64,000 nt of DNA from Nematostella vectensis (lineage: Eukaryota; Cnidaria; Anthozoa; Actiniaria; Edwardsiidae): assembly GCF_932526225.1 (NCBI RefSeq), contig NC_064044.1, forward strand, positions 9,474,801-9,538,800, read 5' to 3'. Under the pieces are notes generated by a model. It did not search any database, was not told the DNA's origin, and saw only the letters and a list, made by a program, of their open reading frames with translations. Below are positions 12,501 to 22,656 of this stretch, in pieces (the first letter of the stretch is position 1; every line of letters begins with the position of its first letter). A program made the position numbers and the translations under genes.

Positions 12501-15500
12501 TCTGTACTGGGTTCAGGGGGAGGGGCAGGAGGGGAAGTAAGAAGTTATTTTCAATTCTCTTGTACTGGGGCCAGGGGGAGGGGGAAAGGTTAGTATCAAT
12601 TGTACTGGGGACAAGGGGAGGGGGAGAGGTTAGTGTCAATGGTATTCTACTGGGGCCAGGGGGAGAGGGAGAGGGAGAGGGAGGGGGAGAAATTAGTGTT
12701 AATGACATTGTTTCTGGCAAAGTAGGGGCCAGCAGACACGCTCACCATCTCCACACAGTAAAAGGCAGTTTGTGGATATTGTATAGACAAATATTCCAAA
12801 ATCACATGAGGGGAAAGAGGTGTTGTGACAGTATTAAGAATTACTTTACTACTTTTTCTAAAGAAAATAAAGTGACACAAACCTTACAATTTTAAATCAT
12901 TATAGTTCTACTTGTACGAATATGATGATGAAGGACTTCCAAGGAAGCGCCCAAGGCAGATTTTGCCATATGCTGTGATCCATCTCAAAAAGCAGCACAA
13001 AGATCAACCCACTGGTCCTTCCCAACCCCTACCAGCTGCTGTCCCCCCAATCAAAACCAAGCCAGCTGCTCCATCTCCTGTTAAAGCCACCCCAATGGTA
13101 GCACCTCTTGTTAAAGCCACCCCAATGGTAGCACCTCTTGTTAAAGCCAAACTCCCACAGGTACTGACAAGGCTTTTAAGTGTGTAAGTGAGAACAATTG
13201 TATGGAATGGGATCAGTAAGCTGTTTCTTTGTCCTACACATTTTTTGTACAAGTATTCAATGTCACTATGAAAATAGCAATTTAAGCCCCCAGGACTTCT
13301 TCTGTAACCCTGCAATTGATAAGGGCCCCATGTTCCAACTTGGAAATCAATACAAAGTTTGGAAATCAATATAAAGGCTCAGACATGAACTTAATAGGTT
13401 AGAGAAGTCTTTCATGCTATTGTATGCACTCAAGCATGTCTTTGCCCTGCTGGTTGGCTAGTGAAGTTCATGTCAAACACTTTTCTTCCCAAAACAGTCA
13501 AGGTGCCCATGCTAGTTGTGTCATGCTGTAAGAGTCTAAGTTAAATTCCAACAGAGTATTGAGTGTCAAGATTGCTGTACAGAACATTTTAATGTGTGCA
13601 GCATTTTTTGGTATCTTTAGAAAAATGTCAGTAATTGTGGTGTTTCCATTGAAATATCTTAATTGGAAGCTGTTAAATTTTTTTCAACTCTCCAAAAGGC
13701 ACTGTTTTTAAACCAATTGTCAAACTTTCGATACTGATTATCAAAGGCAGTGCAAACAGTATTGTAATAATAGCTTTACCCTAAAACTAACTTGGTACAC
13801 GGTTTTATGGCCGTTTGATACTTGAATCCCTAATGAATTCTGTCTTTTAAATATGTTTAATTCAAAACCTTTTACTTATTTTACAGCCACTAAGGATCCT
13901 CTATATTTGCGAAGAAAAAGGAACTGTAGCTTGGAAGGGGATCCTTTCAAATAAACGAATGAGTCTTGGGTGTGTTGCCCTCCAGTCTGCTCACAATGTG
14001 GGCATCACATTACGGTGAGTTGTGTATTCTTTCTGTTTTTCCAACATAGAAAAATAGAGTAACTCTTTGGGAATGGTACTATGTGGAGTAAGAACCTCTT
14101 TGAGAATTGTACGATGTGGACTAAGAAACCCTTTGAGAATGGTAGTATGTGGAGTAAGTAACTCTTTGAGAATGGTAGTATGTGGAGTAAGTAACTCTGT
14201 GAATGGTAGTATGTAGAGTAAGTAACTCTGAATGGTAGTATGTGGAGTAAGTAACTCTTTGAGAATGGTTCTATGTGGAGTAAGAAACTCTTTGATAATA
14301 GTTCTATGTGGACTAAGTAACCCTTTGAGAATGGTGTTGCGTGGAGTGAGAAACTATTCATATAGTAATCATATGTATTCATAGAGTCATAACTCAGCCT
14401 TTTTTTTGCATTTGGCGAAACCTCGTGGCAGCCAGGGCTTAGGGTCTACCCCCTTATCTTTCAAACTGATAGACAGTGAATCGTTTGCTTTTTGTATTTG
14501 CTCCCTTCTCTAACTTCTCTAATTTGGTTTTCGTTCACATATGTAAACAGGAATTCATTCATCGATATACGAAGCCACGTTCGCCTGTCTAGCTTGAAGT
14601 CAGTCCTGCCAGGAGATATAAGCACAGCATGGTATCAGCCACGTAAGTCTGGGAATCACACAATAGCAGCTACCCAGCACCCTACCCCCTCCCCATTCTA
14701 TCAATAGGCAGAGTAAGAAAATAAGACACAGACACCTGTCACCTCATCTCGCCCTCCCTTATAATACATCATCTATGTACTGCAGACAGCCCAGGTGTGT
14801 AGCCTGAATTTGCTAAGAAACGTGGGTGACAGAGAAATTATCCACTGCCCTTTCACCTCCCTATACTACTTGCTGGTAAAGAAAAACCGTCAATAAGACT
14901 GTTCAATAGAAAATAAAATCATAGCTTTCAGGCACCGACCTTAGCTACCAATTTTTTTTTTTTTTTCGAAAGTCTCCTGGTCAAGTCTTGATATATAGTC
15001 ATTGTTTTTCAGTGGAGTACAGGAGTCATATGTTCAGTGTATGCAATGTGCAAGTGTCGGGTCCAACAGACCGATTCAATACTTTTACCCGAACTTTGGC
15101 CAATGCCCAGTTTGTAAGTATTTGAAAATGAAAATATTATCACAAGGATTTGACCATTTAATGCTAAATACCTACCGCTATGATATTTTAAACACTTTCA
15201 GTGAGCCTTTTAGCCTCAAGCAGTATTCGATTCTCTCGCCGACGATTTCCAACAACTTGATCGCCTTCTGGCTTCACGCCACCTACCTACCGCTACAGGC
15301 GCTGACTAAAAGGCACCAAACGAAATTCCGTTATTTTGAATGAAGGAAGCCAGTTTAACATTTGCAAATTGCTGACAAGATTTCGAAAAATATTCAAAAT
15401 CGGAAATTAAAAAATATATATTTAAGAATTGCAAAGCTACTGTAAATAACCTTCAACCCTCCAAAGCATCGTAAACTTATACAATTCCACATGTCCCCGT

Positions 15501-18500
15501 TATCTGAAAAAAAGAGAAACCTTACGCGGCGAATCCCTCAACCTTCAACTGAAATTTCTAGCTCAAAATTATGCCCATTCTCACCATGTTGTTTCCTTAT
15601 CAGGCGGGATTGGATGATACTGGCAACTCTACCTTGATGATTTTTGTTCCTTCTTGCCCACTCGCCATTAGTCTAGGTAAGCACAATGTATCTCTTCAGT
15701 CACTTACTCTTGGACCAACTTACACGGGGACTTTGCTATAAGTGCAATAAGCTTAGCGGGCTATGAAAATATGCTTAACTTTCACACTGAACTAAATGAT
15801 ATTGGTTGTCTCTACAAAAAAAATAACATCGATCTAAGCTGTGATCAGGGCGATCTAAGGCGCCTTCGACTCGACCATATCGTAATTCAGCATCTATTAA
15901 TAAGAATGATGTTACCTCTCCATGTTTGTGAGTGTTGATTCTCAATTTAAGGGTTCTGTGGATCCGTTGAGCCGCTTCGATTATTCTGCATCATCCGCCG
16001 CCCGAAATCTGCAGTCAAAGACCTTAATTCCCAAGAAGTTTCCTTTAGCCAGCGTTTCCAGAAACGAGGTAGTATACTACGTGAACTCTGTATCCATGCG
16101 AAACACGTACAGCCCATCCCAGCGTCCACACGCCCACCACCTCAAGTAAAACGGTCACTGTCACAAGGATCTGCGCCGACCTGGAGCCGTAACGCTGGAG
16201 ACGACTCGATTAAGTCAAACCAGGAGCCTGTCGTCCCTTGCAAGCGTCCTCGAAGTGACAGCAATGTCGGTAGTGTTAGTGGCTTGGCGAGAAATGTAGT
16301 TGGTTTTGCTGCTGCAGAAAGGGAACGGCTACGGGAGTCGCTTTCAGTGGAGAATAGTGTGAGGAGTAATTTGGGACGTCAGTCATTGGCACAAGTACAG
16401 TTATCCCAGGTGGACACTTTAAGAGATCCACGGCTACAAAAAGTTCAGAAAATAGCAGAAGGGATCAATTCAGAACCGTGTGGACCATTGGCATCAAAGT
16501 CGTCCAATTCCCTGATGGGATCAGAAGTCAAGGGTCAAGAGTCATTTCAAGGACGCTTTTTAGCACAGCAGACAGTCGACTCGCATAAAACAAGTATGCA
16601 CTCTACTACACTATCTCCCAGGCCGTTGATGTCTGCAAACCTGGCAACATCTGAGGTCTCAGTGCTCAAGGTATCACCAAACGAAGTAGCAACGTCACCC
16701 AAACCCCTTATGACAGTACCAGTTGAGAGGGCAATTATTACACATTGTAATGACTCTCCGAAGCCACTGATGGATGTGCAAGTTAGGGAATCGCAAAGCT
16801 CTTCAGCACAGACTAGTGGCGAGTCTCCTGGCGCAACCCAGTCTCACGCTCACAAGAGAGAATATTCTCCTAAGGCTTTGTTACCTACGCCACCCCTTAG
16901 CCACGCCCTATCCCAGTATGTAAAGGAAACAAATCAAATGATCACGCCCACAAGACATGTATCAAGTCAAAGTAAAGAAATGCCTGCTCAGACTTCTAGC
17001 TCACCTGGCAATGATCGCTGTGGTATACCACAAAATGAATCAACTTATCATGGTGGCTCTACCCAGTCTCACGCTCACAAGAGAGAATCTTCTCCTAAGG
17101 CTTTGTTACCTACGCCACCCCTTAGCCACGCCTTATCCCCGTATGTAAAGGAAACAAATCGAATGATCACGCCCACGAGACATGCACCAAGTCAAAATAA
17201 AACAGCTGCCCAGAGCTCTGGCTCACCTGGTTATCCCTGTGGTATACCACAAAATGAATCAACTTCTCATGGTCTATTACCAACGCCTGCTCCAATAAGC
17301 CACTCATCGCTGCCAGAGAAAAAGAACTGTCTTAGTTGGTCAGCAACTTCTTCAGCGAGTTCGGGAGATGTTAAGGCAGAGCAGCATTCCCGGGTAACAG
17401 GTACTTTTAAGGACGTTAATAACACGCCCCCATCGGGTAGATCTGAGACCACTAACCGTAAAGTCTGTGGCGCGTCAAACCTTGATTACAAGAAAAATTC
17501 GCAATCAGATAAAAAAGGTTATTCCAAAGAAATCCCCTTGTGGTTAAAGCGTGTTAGGACATTTGAAGCTCCAAAGGATGAGCCGTCTACGAAATCCGAG
17601 GCTCCTAGACTCTGTGGCACTCCATCAAACATTGATCGCGATAAAAACGCATCCGAAAACATTCCTTTATGGTTAAAACGTGCTAGAACATCGGGAGATC
17701 CAAGTGGTGAATCTTACGGAACGAAGAACCGAGATCGTAATATGAACACTTTGCCCCCTACCCCACCACGCTACACTCGACCCACACCTGACAAAGAATC
17801 TCACCAAGAAATATGTTCTTCAGACTTTTCAAAACACATTGAGCAGGTTAGTTCCAGTAAAACCATCGACCATTCGGTTGTGGCACCTCCTAGACTTCAA
17901 ACTATAAACACTTCTTATTGTCAAGCTGCTTGCAATAACGAAAACGTTTGTGATGACCGCAATAAGGAGAACAGAATTGAAGAGCATTTAACCCAGGCTT
18001 ACTTACATGAACAGACGCTTGTGAGTGTACTTCCTGTCGACCCGTTAAAGAACATGGAAGGATATCAGCACCGCTCTGTTCAAGAAAGACTTCCTCAGCA
18101 GTACCGACAACCTTACATCCGTCAGCCCAGTATGTCCAACCCACAGGAACCCAGCCCTGCCCAGGCTATGGGACCACCTCATCATACTATGCAGCAGCCC
18201 CTTATTCATCACCCACAGGAACCCCATCATATCCAGGCTATGGGACCTCCGCACTATACTATGCAGCAGCCCCTTATTCATCACCCACAGGAACCCCATC
18301 AAGTGCAGGCTATGGGACCACCTCACTATACTATGCAGCAGCCCCTTATTCATCACCCACAGGAACCCCATCATATCCAGGCTATGGGGCCACATCAGCA
18401 TAGTATGCAGCAGCCCCTTATGCATCACCCACAGGAACCTCATCAAGTCCAGGCTATGGGACCACCTCATCATACTATGCAGCAGCCCCTTATTCATCGC

Positions 18501-21500
18501 CCACAGGTACCCCATCATATCCAGGCTATGGAACCACCTCATCATACTATGCAGCAGCCCCTTATTCATCGCCCACAGGAACCCCATCATATCCAGGCTA
18601 TGGAACCACCTCATCATACTATGCAGCAGCCACTTGTTCATAACCCACAGGAACCCCATCAAGTCCAGGCTATGGAACCACCTCATCATACTATGCAGCA
18701 GCCACTTGTTCATCACCCACAGGAACCCCATCAAGTCCAGGCCATGGAACCACCTCATCATACTATGCAGCAGCCACTTGTTCATTACCCACATGAACCC
18801 CATCAAGTCCAGGCTATGGAACCACCTCCCCATAGTATGCAGCAGCCCCTTTTGCATCACCCACAGGATCCCCATCACATCCAGGCTATGGAACCACCTC
18901 CCCATAGTATGCAGCAGCCCCTTTTGCATCACCCACAGGAACCCCATCATATCCAGGCTATGGGAACACCTCATCATACTATGCAGCAGTCCCTTATGCA
19001 TCACCCACAGGAACCCCGTCATGTCCAGGCAATGGAACCACCTCACCATAGTATTCACCAGCCCCTTATGCATCACCCACAGGAACCCCATCAAGTCCAG
19101 GCTGGTTTCGCACAGGTTATTTCTCAAGCAATTACCACTATAGCAACACCTCAAGTTATGGGAAACCCTATGATATTCCAACAGCCTCCTGTAAATACTC
19201 CTGTATTGTTTTCTTTACATAATTCCGAAGCCGTACCACACCATCAAACGATTTATTCTACAGTACAACAGAGGAATTACGTGGTAATGAGTACCATGAA
19301 AATAGCGAACCAAGATGTAGTGCGAACTTTTCCTAACAACCTGCAGCAGCTGCGCTATCTACATCTACTGCCGCCCGTTAATCAAAGTTTAACTCACCCT
19401 GCAAATCAATTACATGGGCAATCTAATGTGGGAAGTTTCCAGGATTCGTATCGTGATACTCCCGAGTCACAGCGTTTGCCGCATCCAAATATATCCGGGC
19501 AAAAAGCAAATAACAAAGAGCAAATACAACCACCTGAATCTCCGCCGCCACCGCCACCGCCACCGCCTCCTCCACCGCCGCCCCCGCTGCCACCAACTCC
19601 AAATGTTGAAGACAGCGGAACCCATGAACTACTTCCAAAGAATGATGTAGTACACCCTATGCACAATGCAGATGATAGAGTCGATGAGGCTCATAGGAAG
19701 GGCCGACCAGTAATATCGAAATGCTCTGATGACAAACCTAAAAAACTTTGCCAAACGGGGCCTCGCAGTCGACAACATACGCACATACGTTCAAATGTAG
19801 CTAATACTAAAGAAAATAATGAAGATAGGAGAGTCGATGAATATCGAAGAAAGTGTAAGTCTAAACCCGGAACTACTAAAGAAAATCTAGATGTGAATGC
19901 TAATATCTGCAAGAATTTGGATAAAAGAAAACGTAGTTACAAAGAGGCGATGAACGAATCCGCCTATTTGGAAGGAAATGTCAAGGAAAGGTTGTCAAGT
20001 GAAGGTGCAGCTGATGCCAAGAGAGCGCATTTGGCTGATCCTGGGAGCAATACAATGACGGGACATAGTACGCTAATCAAGGCACATTATCCCGAAGACC
20101 GTGCTAGGGTCCTAGATAGTCACGCCTCGCCCATCTGCGAGAAGAGAGCACGCCCGGATATTTCGGTAAGTCGAGCGCATAAGATGAATAAACAGTAAAA
20201 AAAGCAAACACAGCTACGTCCAATGCTGAAACCAATTCAAATTACTCAGTAGTAAGTATCAATGTCGCGCTTTCCCCATCACCTCCAAGAGAGTGTGGCT
20301 CTTGTTTCTTTGCTCTATAAAAATGAGTTCTAGTCGGTAACACAACTTTGTGATTGCTTTCATACAAATTGTTTAATCAACTTAAAAACAGCAACAATAG
20401 CTTCCCTAAATCAGCTGATGGAATGAGAGCCTTTCAACATTTGGCGTTTCGCTATACAGCTGACAATTACTTTTTAACATTGTTGCTAATGTTTTCAGAA
20501 TTACTCAGAGATCAATAAATCAAAGGAGAGCACAAGTGTCAGATCCGTGGATCCTACCACCCAAACATTATCTTCCTCATCTCCTTGGACCACTGGTCTA
20601 GACGTTGTTATTGACATACTGCAGTTTGAGATGGAAAGTCTCTTTCTCGAAAATTCTGAGGTCTTGAAGTGTGACCAGGACCAGGCGCTTAGCTTGCTGT
20701 CGCACGACAATGTCCAGGAAGTCGTGGGTGAGACTGTCGTCTTTAGAGTTATCGAAAACGTGTGGAGAGACCTTCACTTTGAAGCAGTGCACATGGTGGA
20801 GCTCGAAGCAGCGGAAGCTATAGAAATGCAAACTGTCGGTGATGTATCGGAAGTAACCATTGAAGAGGAAAGGCTTGAAACCGTCAAGGAGTTGGTAATT
20901 TTAAGTTCAAAGGATGTCCAACCAAATATTGAGAAACAAGAAGGATCGCCGGTCCGTGTGGAGGAAGAGCTAGTCACTTTACCGTTCAAATTTAAAGATA
21001 ATGCTAAGACTACGAGCACTATTCGTACCGAACTCACTCTAGACGTTAATAGCCCCAAACAGGAAATGAGCACTTCTCGACCGCAGACGAGTACCACTTT
21101 ATCTTTAGAAGTTAAAGATAATCTGACAAAGACTTCGTGTACCGATCCTTACGAACCCGCCTTACAAGACCGAAATAGCATACAGCAAAAAACGAGTACT
21201 TCCGGACCGCAGACGAGTTATCCCCGACAGCTTCCCCCCCTAATGAGCACTCGCACAACCCACCCATACACAGGGAGACCTCATGCCAGAGAACCTCTTC
21301 AACACAGCAACCTTGTGAACAGTACTCCATACATCCGCCCATCACAAACGCACAACGAAAAATCACATTGGGGTACCGGCCCCCAACGCGCTCGCCCTGT
21401 TGTAAGACCCCGGGTTGTCGGCCATGTAGTACCATCTTTTCGGCCGAGCCATCGGGGAATAGCTGGTTTCGTGGATCATGTCGCCAGGGTTACATGGAGC

Positions 21501-21581
21501 AGCTACCAAGACAGACGATACGATAGCCCCCCCAATGGCCCAAGAAGGCAGCATGTCCATGCTAACGGAGGACAAAGATAA
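9504..21581 (+). CDS. TASOR: TASOR/TASOR2-like protein (HUSH-type silencing scaffold), 12 exons, predicted 2202 aa
   Basis: Exons: 9504-9519, 10389-10478, 10567-10685, 11293-11571, 12138-12296, 12906-13160, 13887-14014, 14551-14642, 15013-15113, 15604-15676, 15952-20165, 20499-21581. All introns are GT-AG and the summed length is 6609 bases in one frame. Residues about 40-270 match the TASOR pseudo-PARP domain (DUF3715): FYFKRSELKQDERQGKEL, a GDGRMGVLL segment, PNADCHMAKL, and the hallmark LYEYDDEG followed by KRPRQILPYAV. Residues about 305-455 look like the SPOC-like domain that follows it in TASOR (VAWKGIL, LSSLKSVLPGDI, STLMIFVP). The rest is disordered: SPKPLM-type motifs, two IPLWLKR motifs, a 24-residue repeat (about 1159-1488), a proline run (about 1634-1650), and a final helical, acidic segment near residue 1870. 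In vertebrates TASOR scaffolds the HUSH complex, which directs H3K9me3 to retroelements in the nucleus. Human TASOR has about 1670 residues and TASOR2 about 2400. Family assignment is strong; TASOR versus TASOR2 is unresolved. The 5-residue first exon is the weakest part. Confidence 0.85.
10389..10478 (+). CDS. TASOR: TASOR-like exon 2
   Basis: Acceptor TTATAG, donor AAG|GTATAT. Encodes a basic stretch (IPLKRRRISE) that could act as a nuclear localisation signal. If exon 1 is wrong, the internal ATGs here could be the start. Confidence 0.7.
10567..10685 (+). CDS. TASOR: TASOR-like exon 3
   Basis: Acceptor TGAAAG, donor AAG|GTAAAT. Encodes the segment ending SYTVLQVSK, which leads into the pseudo-PARP domain. 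Confidence 0.78.
10718..10759. mobile_element. MITE family B, terminal fragment
   Basis: Ends GTTGCTACGGCCCTG, matching the 3' terminus of the other family B copies. Only the right end is recognisable. Confidence 0.5.
10904..11087. mobile_element. MITE family B copy
   Basis: Starts TGTAGCAGGCCTTGGAATATT followed by a long G run, holds a GGGCACAGCC-like centre, and ends AGTGCCCCACCCCCTG. Shares order and motifs with copies at 12314, 30356 and 48264. Lies in intron 3 of the TASOR-like gene. Confidence 0.7.
11293..11571 (+). CDS. TASOR: TASOR-like exon 4, pseudo-PARP domain first half
   Basis: Acceptor GTCAAG, donor AAG|GTAATG, 93 codons. Contains LQKDFYFKRSELKQDERQ, ICQRGLY and GDGRMGVLLWRSPNACLES, the order of motifs seen in DUF3715. 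The catalytic H-Y-E arrangement of active PARPs is not apparent, as in known TASOR proteins. Confidence 0.9.
11616..11781. mobile_element. MITE family A copy (TIR CAGGGGCGTAGCCAGG)
   Basis: The 5' end CAGGGGCGTAGCCAGG pairs with the 3' end ATGGCTATGCCGCTG. Between them are a C run, TTCTAGCAGCC, ATACAGTAAATGTATGAG and TTTTGGGCCCC. A second copy at 23272-23439 matches throughout. Non-coding, 166 bp, hAT-like in size and termini. No clear target duplication. Confidence 0.82.
12138..12296 (+). CDS. TASOR: TASOR-like exon 5, pseudo-PARP domain
   Basis: Acceptor CTTTAG, donor CAG|GTAATA, 53 codons in phase 0. Encodes ILRGRVKLISP and EPMPNADCHMAKLSAN, corresponding to the K-G-K...P-x-x-D-C-H region of TASOR proteins. 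Confidence 0.88.
12314..12468. mobile_element. MITE family B copy
   Basis: 5' AGGGCAGTAGCAGGAAG and 3' GGGCTTGCTATGGCCCT are imperfect inverted termini. The centre contains GGCGTGGCTGTGCC. 155 bp, in intron 5 of the TASOR-like gene. Confidence 0.78.
12480..12712. repeat. G-rich minisatellite in TASOR-like intron 5
   Basis: About four irregular copies of a 45-70-base unit (TACTGGGGCCAGGGGGAGGG followed by a TTAGTGTCAATGG-type segment). The G runs on the + strand could form G-quadruplexes in the transcript. Confidence 0.8.
12906..13160 (+). CDS. TASOR: TASOR-like exon 6, end of pseudo-PARP domain
   Basis: Acceptor TTATAG, donor CAG|GTACTG. Begins FYLYEYDDEG and continues to KRPRQILPYAVIHLK, the most diagnostic DUF3715 block. 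It is followed by a Pro/Ala/Lys linker with tandem copies of VKATPMVAPL. Confidence 0.92.
13887..14014 (+). CDS. TASOR: TASOR-like exon 7, SPOC-like domain start
   Basis: Acceptor TTACAG, donor CG|GTGAGT. Encodes PLRILYICEEKGTVAWKG, with the strand-W-x-G pattern that opens SPOC domains. The intron after it contains an array of donor-like hexamers. Confidence 0.85.
14063..14352. repeat. 33-bp intronic minisatellite containing donor-like GTAAGT
   Basis: About nine irregular copies of a unit built on GAATGGTAGTATGTGGAGTA followed by AGTAACTCTTTGA. It starts about 50 bases after the exon 7 donor. Four copies contain GTAAGT, two GTAAGA and one GTGAGA. Confidence 0.9.
14551..14642 (+). CDS. TASOR: TASOR-like exon 8, SPOC-like domain
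   Basis: Acceptor AAACAG, donor C|GTAAGT. Encodes FIDIRSHVRLSSLKSVLPGD in phase with exon 7. Confidence 0.85.
15013..15113 (+). CDS. TASOR: TASOR-like exon 9, SPOC-like domain
   Basis: Acceptor TTTCAG, donor TTT|GTAAGT. The frame fixed by phase reads LEYRSHMFSVCNVQVSG and ends with NTFTRTLANAQF. A longer open frame over the same bases is in another phase and is a shadow. Confidence 0.83.
15604..15676 (+). CDS. TASOR: TASOR-like exon 10, SPOC-like domain
   Basis: Acceptor TATCAG, donor G|GTAAGC. Encodes AGLDDTGNSTLMIFVPSCPL, resembling the penultimate strand of SPOC domains. Confidence 0.83.
15952..20165 (+). CDS. TASOR: TASOR-like exon 11, giant low-complexity exon (about 1405 aa)
   Basis: An in-frame TAA at 15948-15950 forces the acceptor to the AAG ending at 15951. 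The donor is TCG|GTAAGT at 20165. After a short SPOC-domain remainder (VEPLRLFCIIRRP) the exon is Ser/Pro/His/Gln-rich. It carries LRDPRLQK, five SP(K/R)(P/A)L(M/L) motifs (16612-17105 region), a 76-codon internal duplication (about 16833-17055 against 17058-17275), two IPLWLKRxRT motifs, the 24-residue repeat, a run of about 17 prolines, and a Lys/Arg/Asp-rich end. Confidence 0.9.
18117..19103 (+). repeat. Coding tandem repeat, 72-bp unit (24 aa), about 14 copies
   Basis: The unit reads MQQPLIHHPQEPHHIQAMGP followed by four residues (PHHT or similar). Variation sits at fixed positions: I/M/V/L after PL, HI against QV before QA, and G against E after AM. The first unit (IRQPSMSNPQEPSPAQ) and the last (IHQPLMHHPQEPHQVQ) are the most diverged, the usual result of unequal exchange. 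His/Gln/Pro composition predicts disorder. The antisense strand is also open for 378 codons, as expected for a repeat whose length is a multiple of three. Confidence 0.95.
20499..21581 (+). CDS. TASOR: TASOR-like exon 12, terminal coding exon
   Basis: Acceptor TTTCAG, stop TAA at 21579-21581, 360 codons. Near its start it encodes a helical, acidic, non-repetitive segment (GLDVVIDILQFEMESLFLEN and FRVIENVWRDLHFEAVH), the only conserved-looking block in the C-terminal half. It then ends in a basic Arg/His/Pro tail. In human TASOR a C-terminal helical region binds periphilin; equivalence here is a guess. Confidence 0.85.
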   Translation, partial: NYSEINKSKESTSVRSVDPTTQTLSSSSPWTTGLDVVIDILQFEMESLFLENSEVLKCDQDQALSLLSHDNVQEVVGETVVFRVIENVWRDLHFEAVHMVELEAAEAIEMQTVGDVSEVTIEEERLETVKELVILSSKDVQPNIEKQEGSPVRVEEELVTLPFKFKDNAKTTSTIRTELTLDVNSPKQEMSTSRPQTSTTLSLEVKDNLTKTSCTDPYEPALQDRNSIQQKTSTSGPQTSYPRQLPPLMSTRTTHPYTGRPHAREPLQHSNLVNSTPYIRPSQTHNEKSHWGTGPQRARPVVRPRVVGHVVPSFRPSHRGIAGFVDHVARVTWSSYQDRRYDSPPNGPRRQHVHANGGQR

Positions 21582-21962
21582 GTACTTCAATAGGGAAGGT
21601 AATACTTGTGGATTGCTCTTTAGGACAAAGATGAGTTATTCAAGAGGAAAGATGCGTTACAAGCCGCTACAAGTTACAAGCCGTTACAAGTGCTGTATGT
21701 AACCCGTGTGAGATCAAGACAGCGTGACATTTCGTACTAGGCGTGACATTTCGCACTGCCATGCAATGAAGAGGACCTTTTTGTTATATAAGTTATTAGT
21801 ATAAATCCACTCCATACTATTACGAATCTCGCAATTTGATCGGCTCCCGTACTCAGTATCTATTGAGCCATAGGTAGAGTAGCGAAAAAATGGCGAAAAA
21901 AGCGGTTATTTATTACTGAGAATTAATTAAATCGTCTTTTATGTGTGTGGATTTATACTAAA
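21582..21962 (+). other. Probable 3' UTR and downstream sequence of the TASOR-like gene
   Basis: No close AATAAA follows the stop codon, so the cleavage site is not placed. No coding signal is seen. Confidence 0.4.
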
Positions 21963-22060
21963 ACAATTAGACTACTCGTTTTCTATGAGTCAAATACGCT
22001 ACGCGCCTTGTTGACTATCTATTGACTCATAGAAATCTCGAACTCGTAGTCTAATTGTTA
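21963..22060. repeat. Short fold-back repeat
   Basis: AACAATTAGACTAC and TTTCTATGAGTCAAATA at the left are mirrored by TATTGACTCATAGAAA and GTAGTCTAATTGTT at the right, making a hairpin of about 98 bases with a small loop. Probably a mini inverted-repeat element. Confidence 0.8.
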
Positions 22061-22380
22061 ATTGTAATAGTGACTCTTTGTATCTTGTGCACGAAAGCGA
22101 GGCAACGTGTTTTTGTATTGTCTTTGTTTGTTGTTGTTGTTGTTGTTGTCTGCTTTACGAAGGCTTGAAGCTAGACATCGTGGTTGAAATCTGGTAAAAT
22201 CCAGCAAAAAATAAGTTCAAGAAGTTACAAGCCTAACTAAAGCCTCGCTTTTCCGCTCAAATTGCAATGGACTTTCATTATCCGGAAAACGGTTCTAAAT
22301 GAATGCAATAGCTTCCCATCAAACCTGAAATCACTAATGATGATGATAATGGTCTGACTAGTCATCCGGTATGACAGTTG

Positions 22381-22656
22381 GGGGCAGCGTCATGGTACTG
22401 CGCATGTTTGGTGTCGGTGTTTCTTGTAGGCTTTTAATTGTCTACAAACTGTTAAAATTTATGCTGTCAATGCCTTGTTAAAGTACTATGCAATATTTTA
22501 TTGAGAACTATGTTTATTGACAGTTTGTGGTCATATCCTTCGAATTTAAGTCTCCCACATGTACCAAAGGCTCAAAAGTCAATATCAGAATTTGACTGAA
22601 ATTCATTGTGTCCGGGCCGAAGAGCTATTGCAAAGCTCTTACCATGACACTGCCCC
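22381..22656. mobile_element. 276-bp TIR element (MITE)
   Basis: Left terminus GGGGCAGCGTCATGGTA and right terminus TACCATGACACTGCCCC are inverted copies with 16 of 17 matches. The interior is AT-rich and non-coding. Confidence 0.75.

Noticed and set aside
18634-19143. Second + strand frame through the same repeat
   Set aside because: Alternative frame of the 24-residue repeat, out of phase with the SPOC-bearing gene.
18045-19181. 378-codon antisense frame of repeated MGFLWVMHKGLLHSM units
   Set aside because: It is the complement of the 72-bp coding repeat. It stays open because the unit is a multiple of three and lacks antisense stops. The sense strand has spliced domain context.
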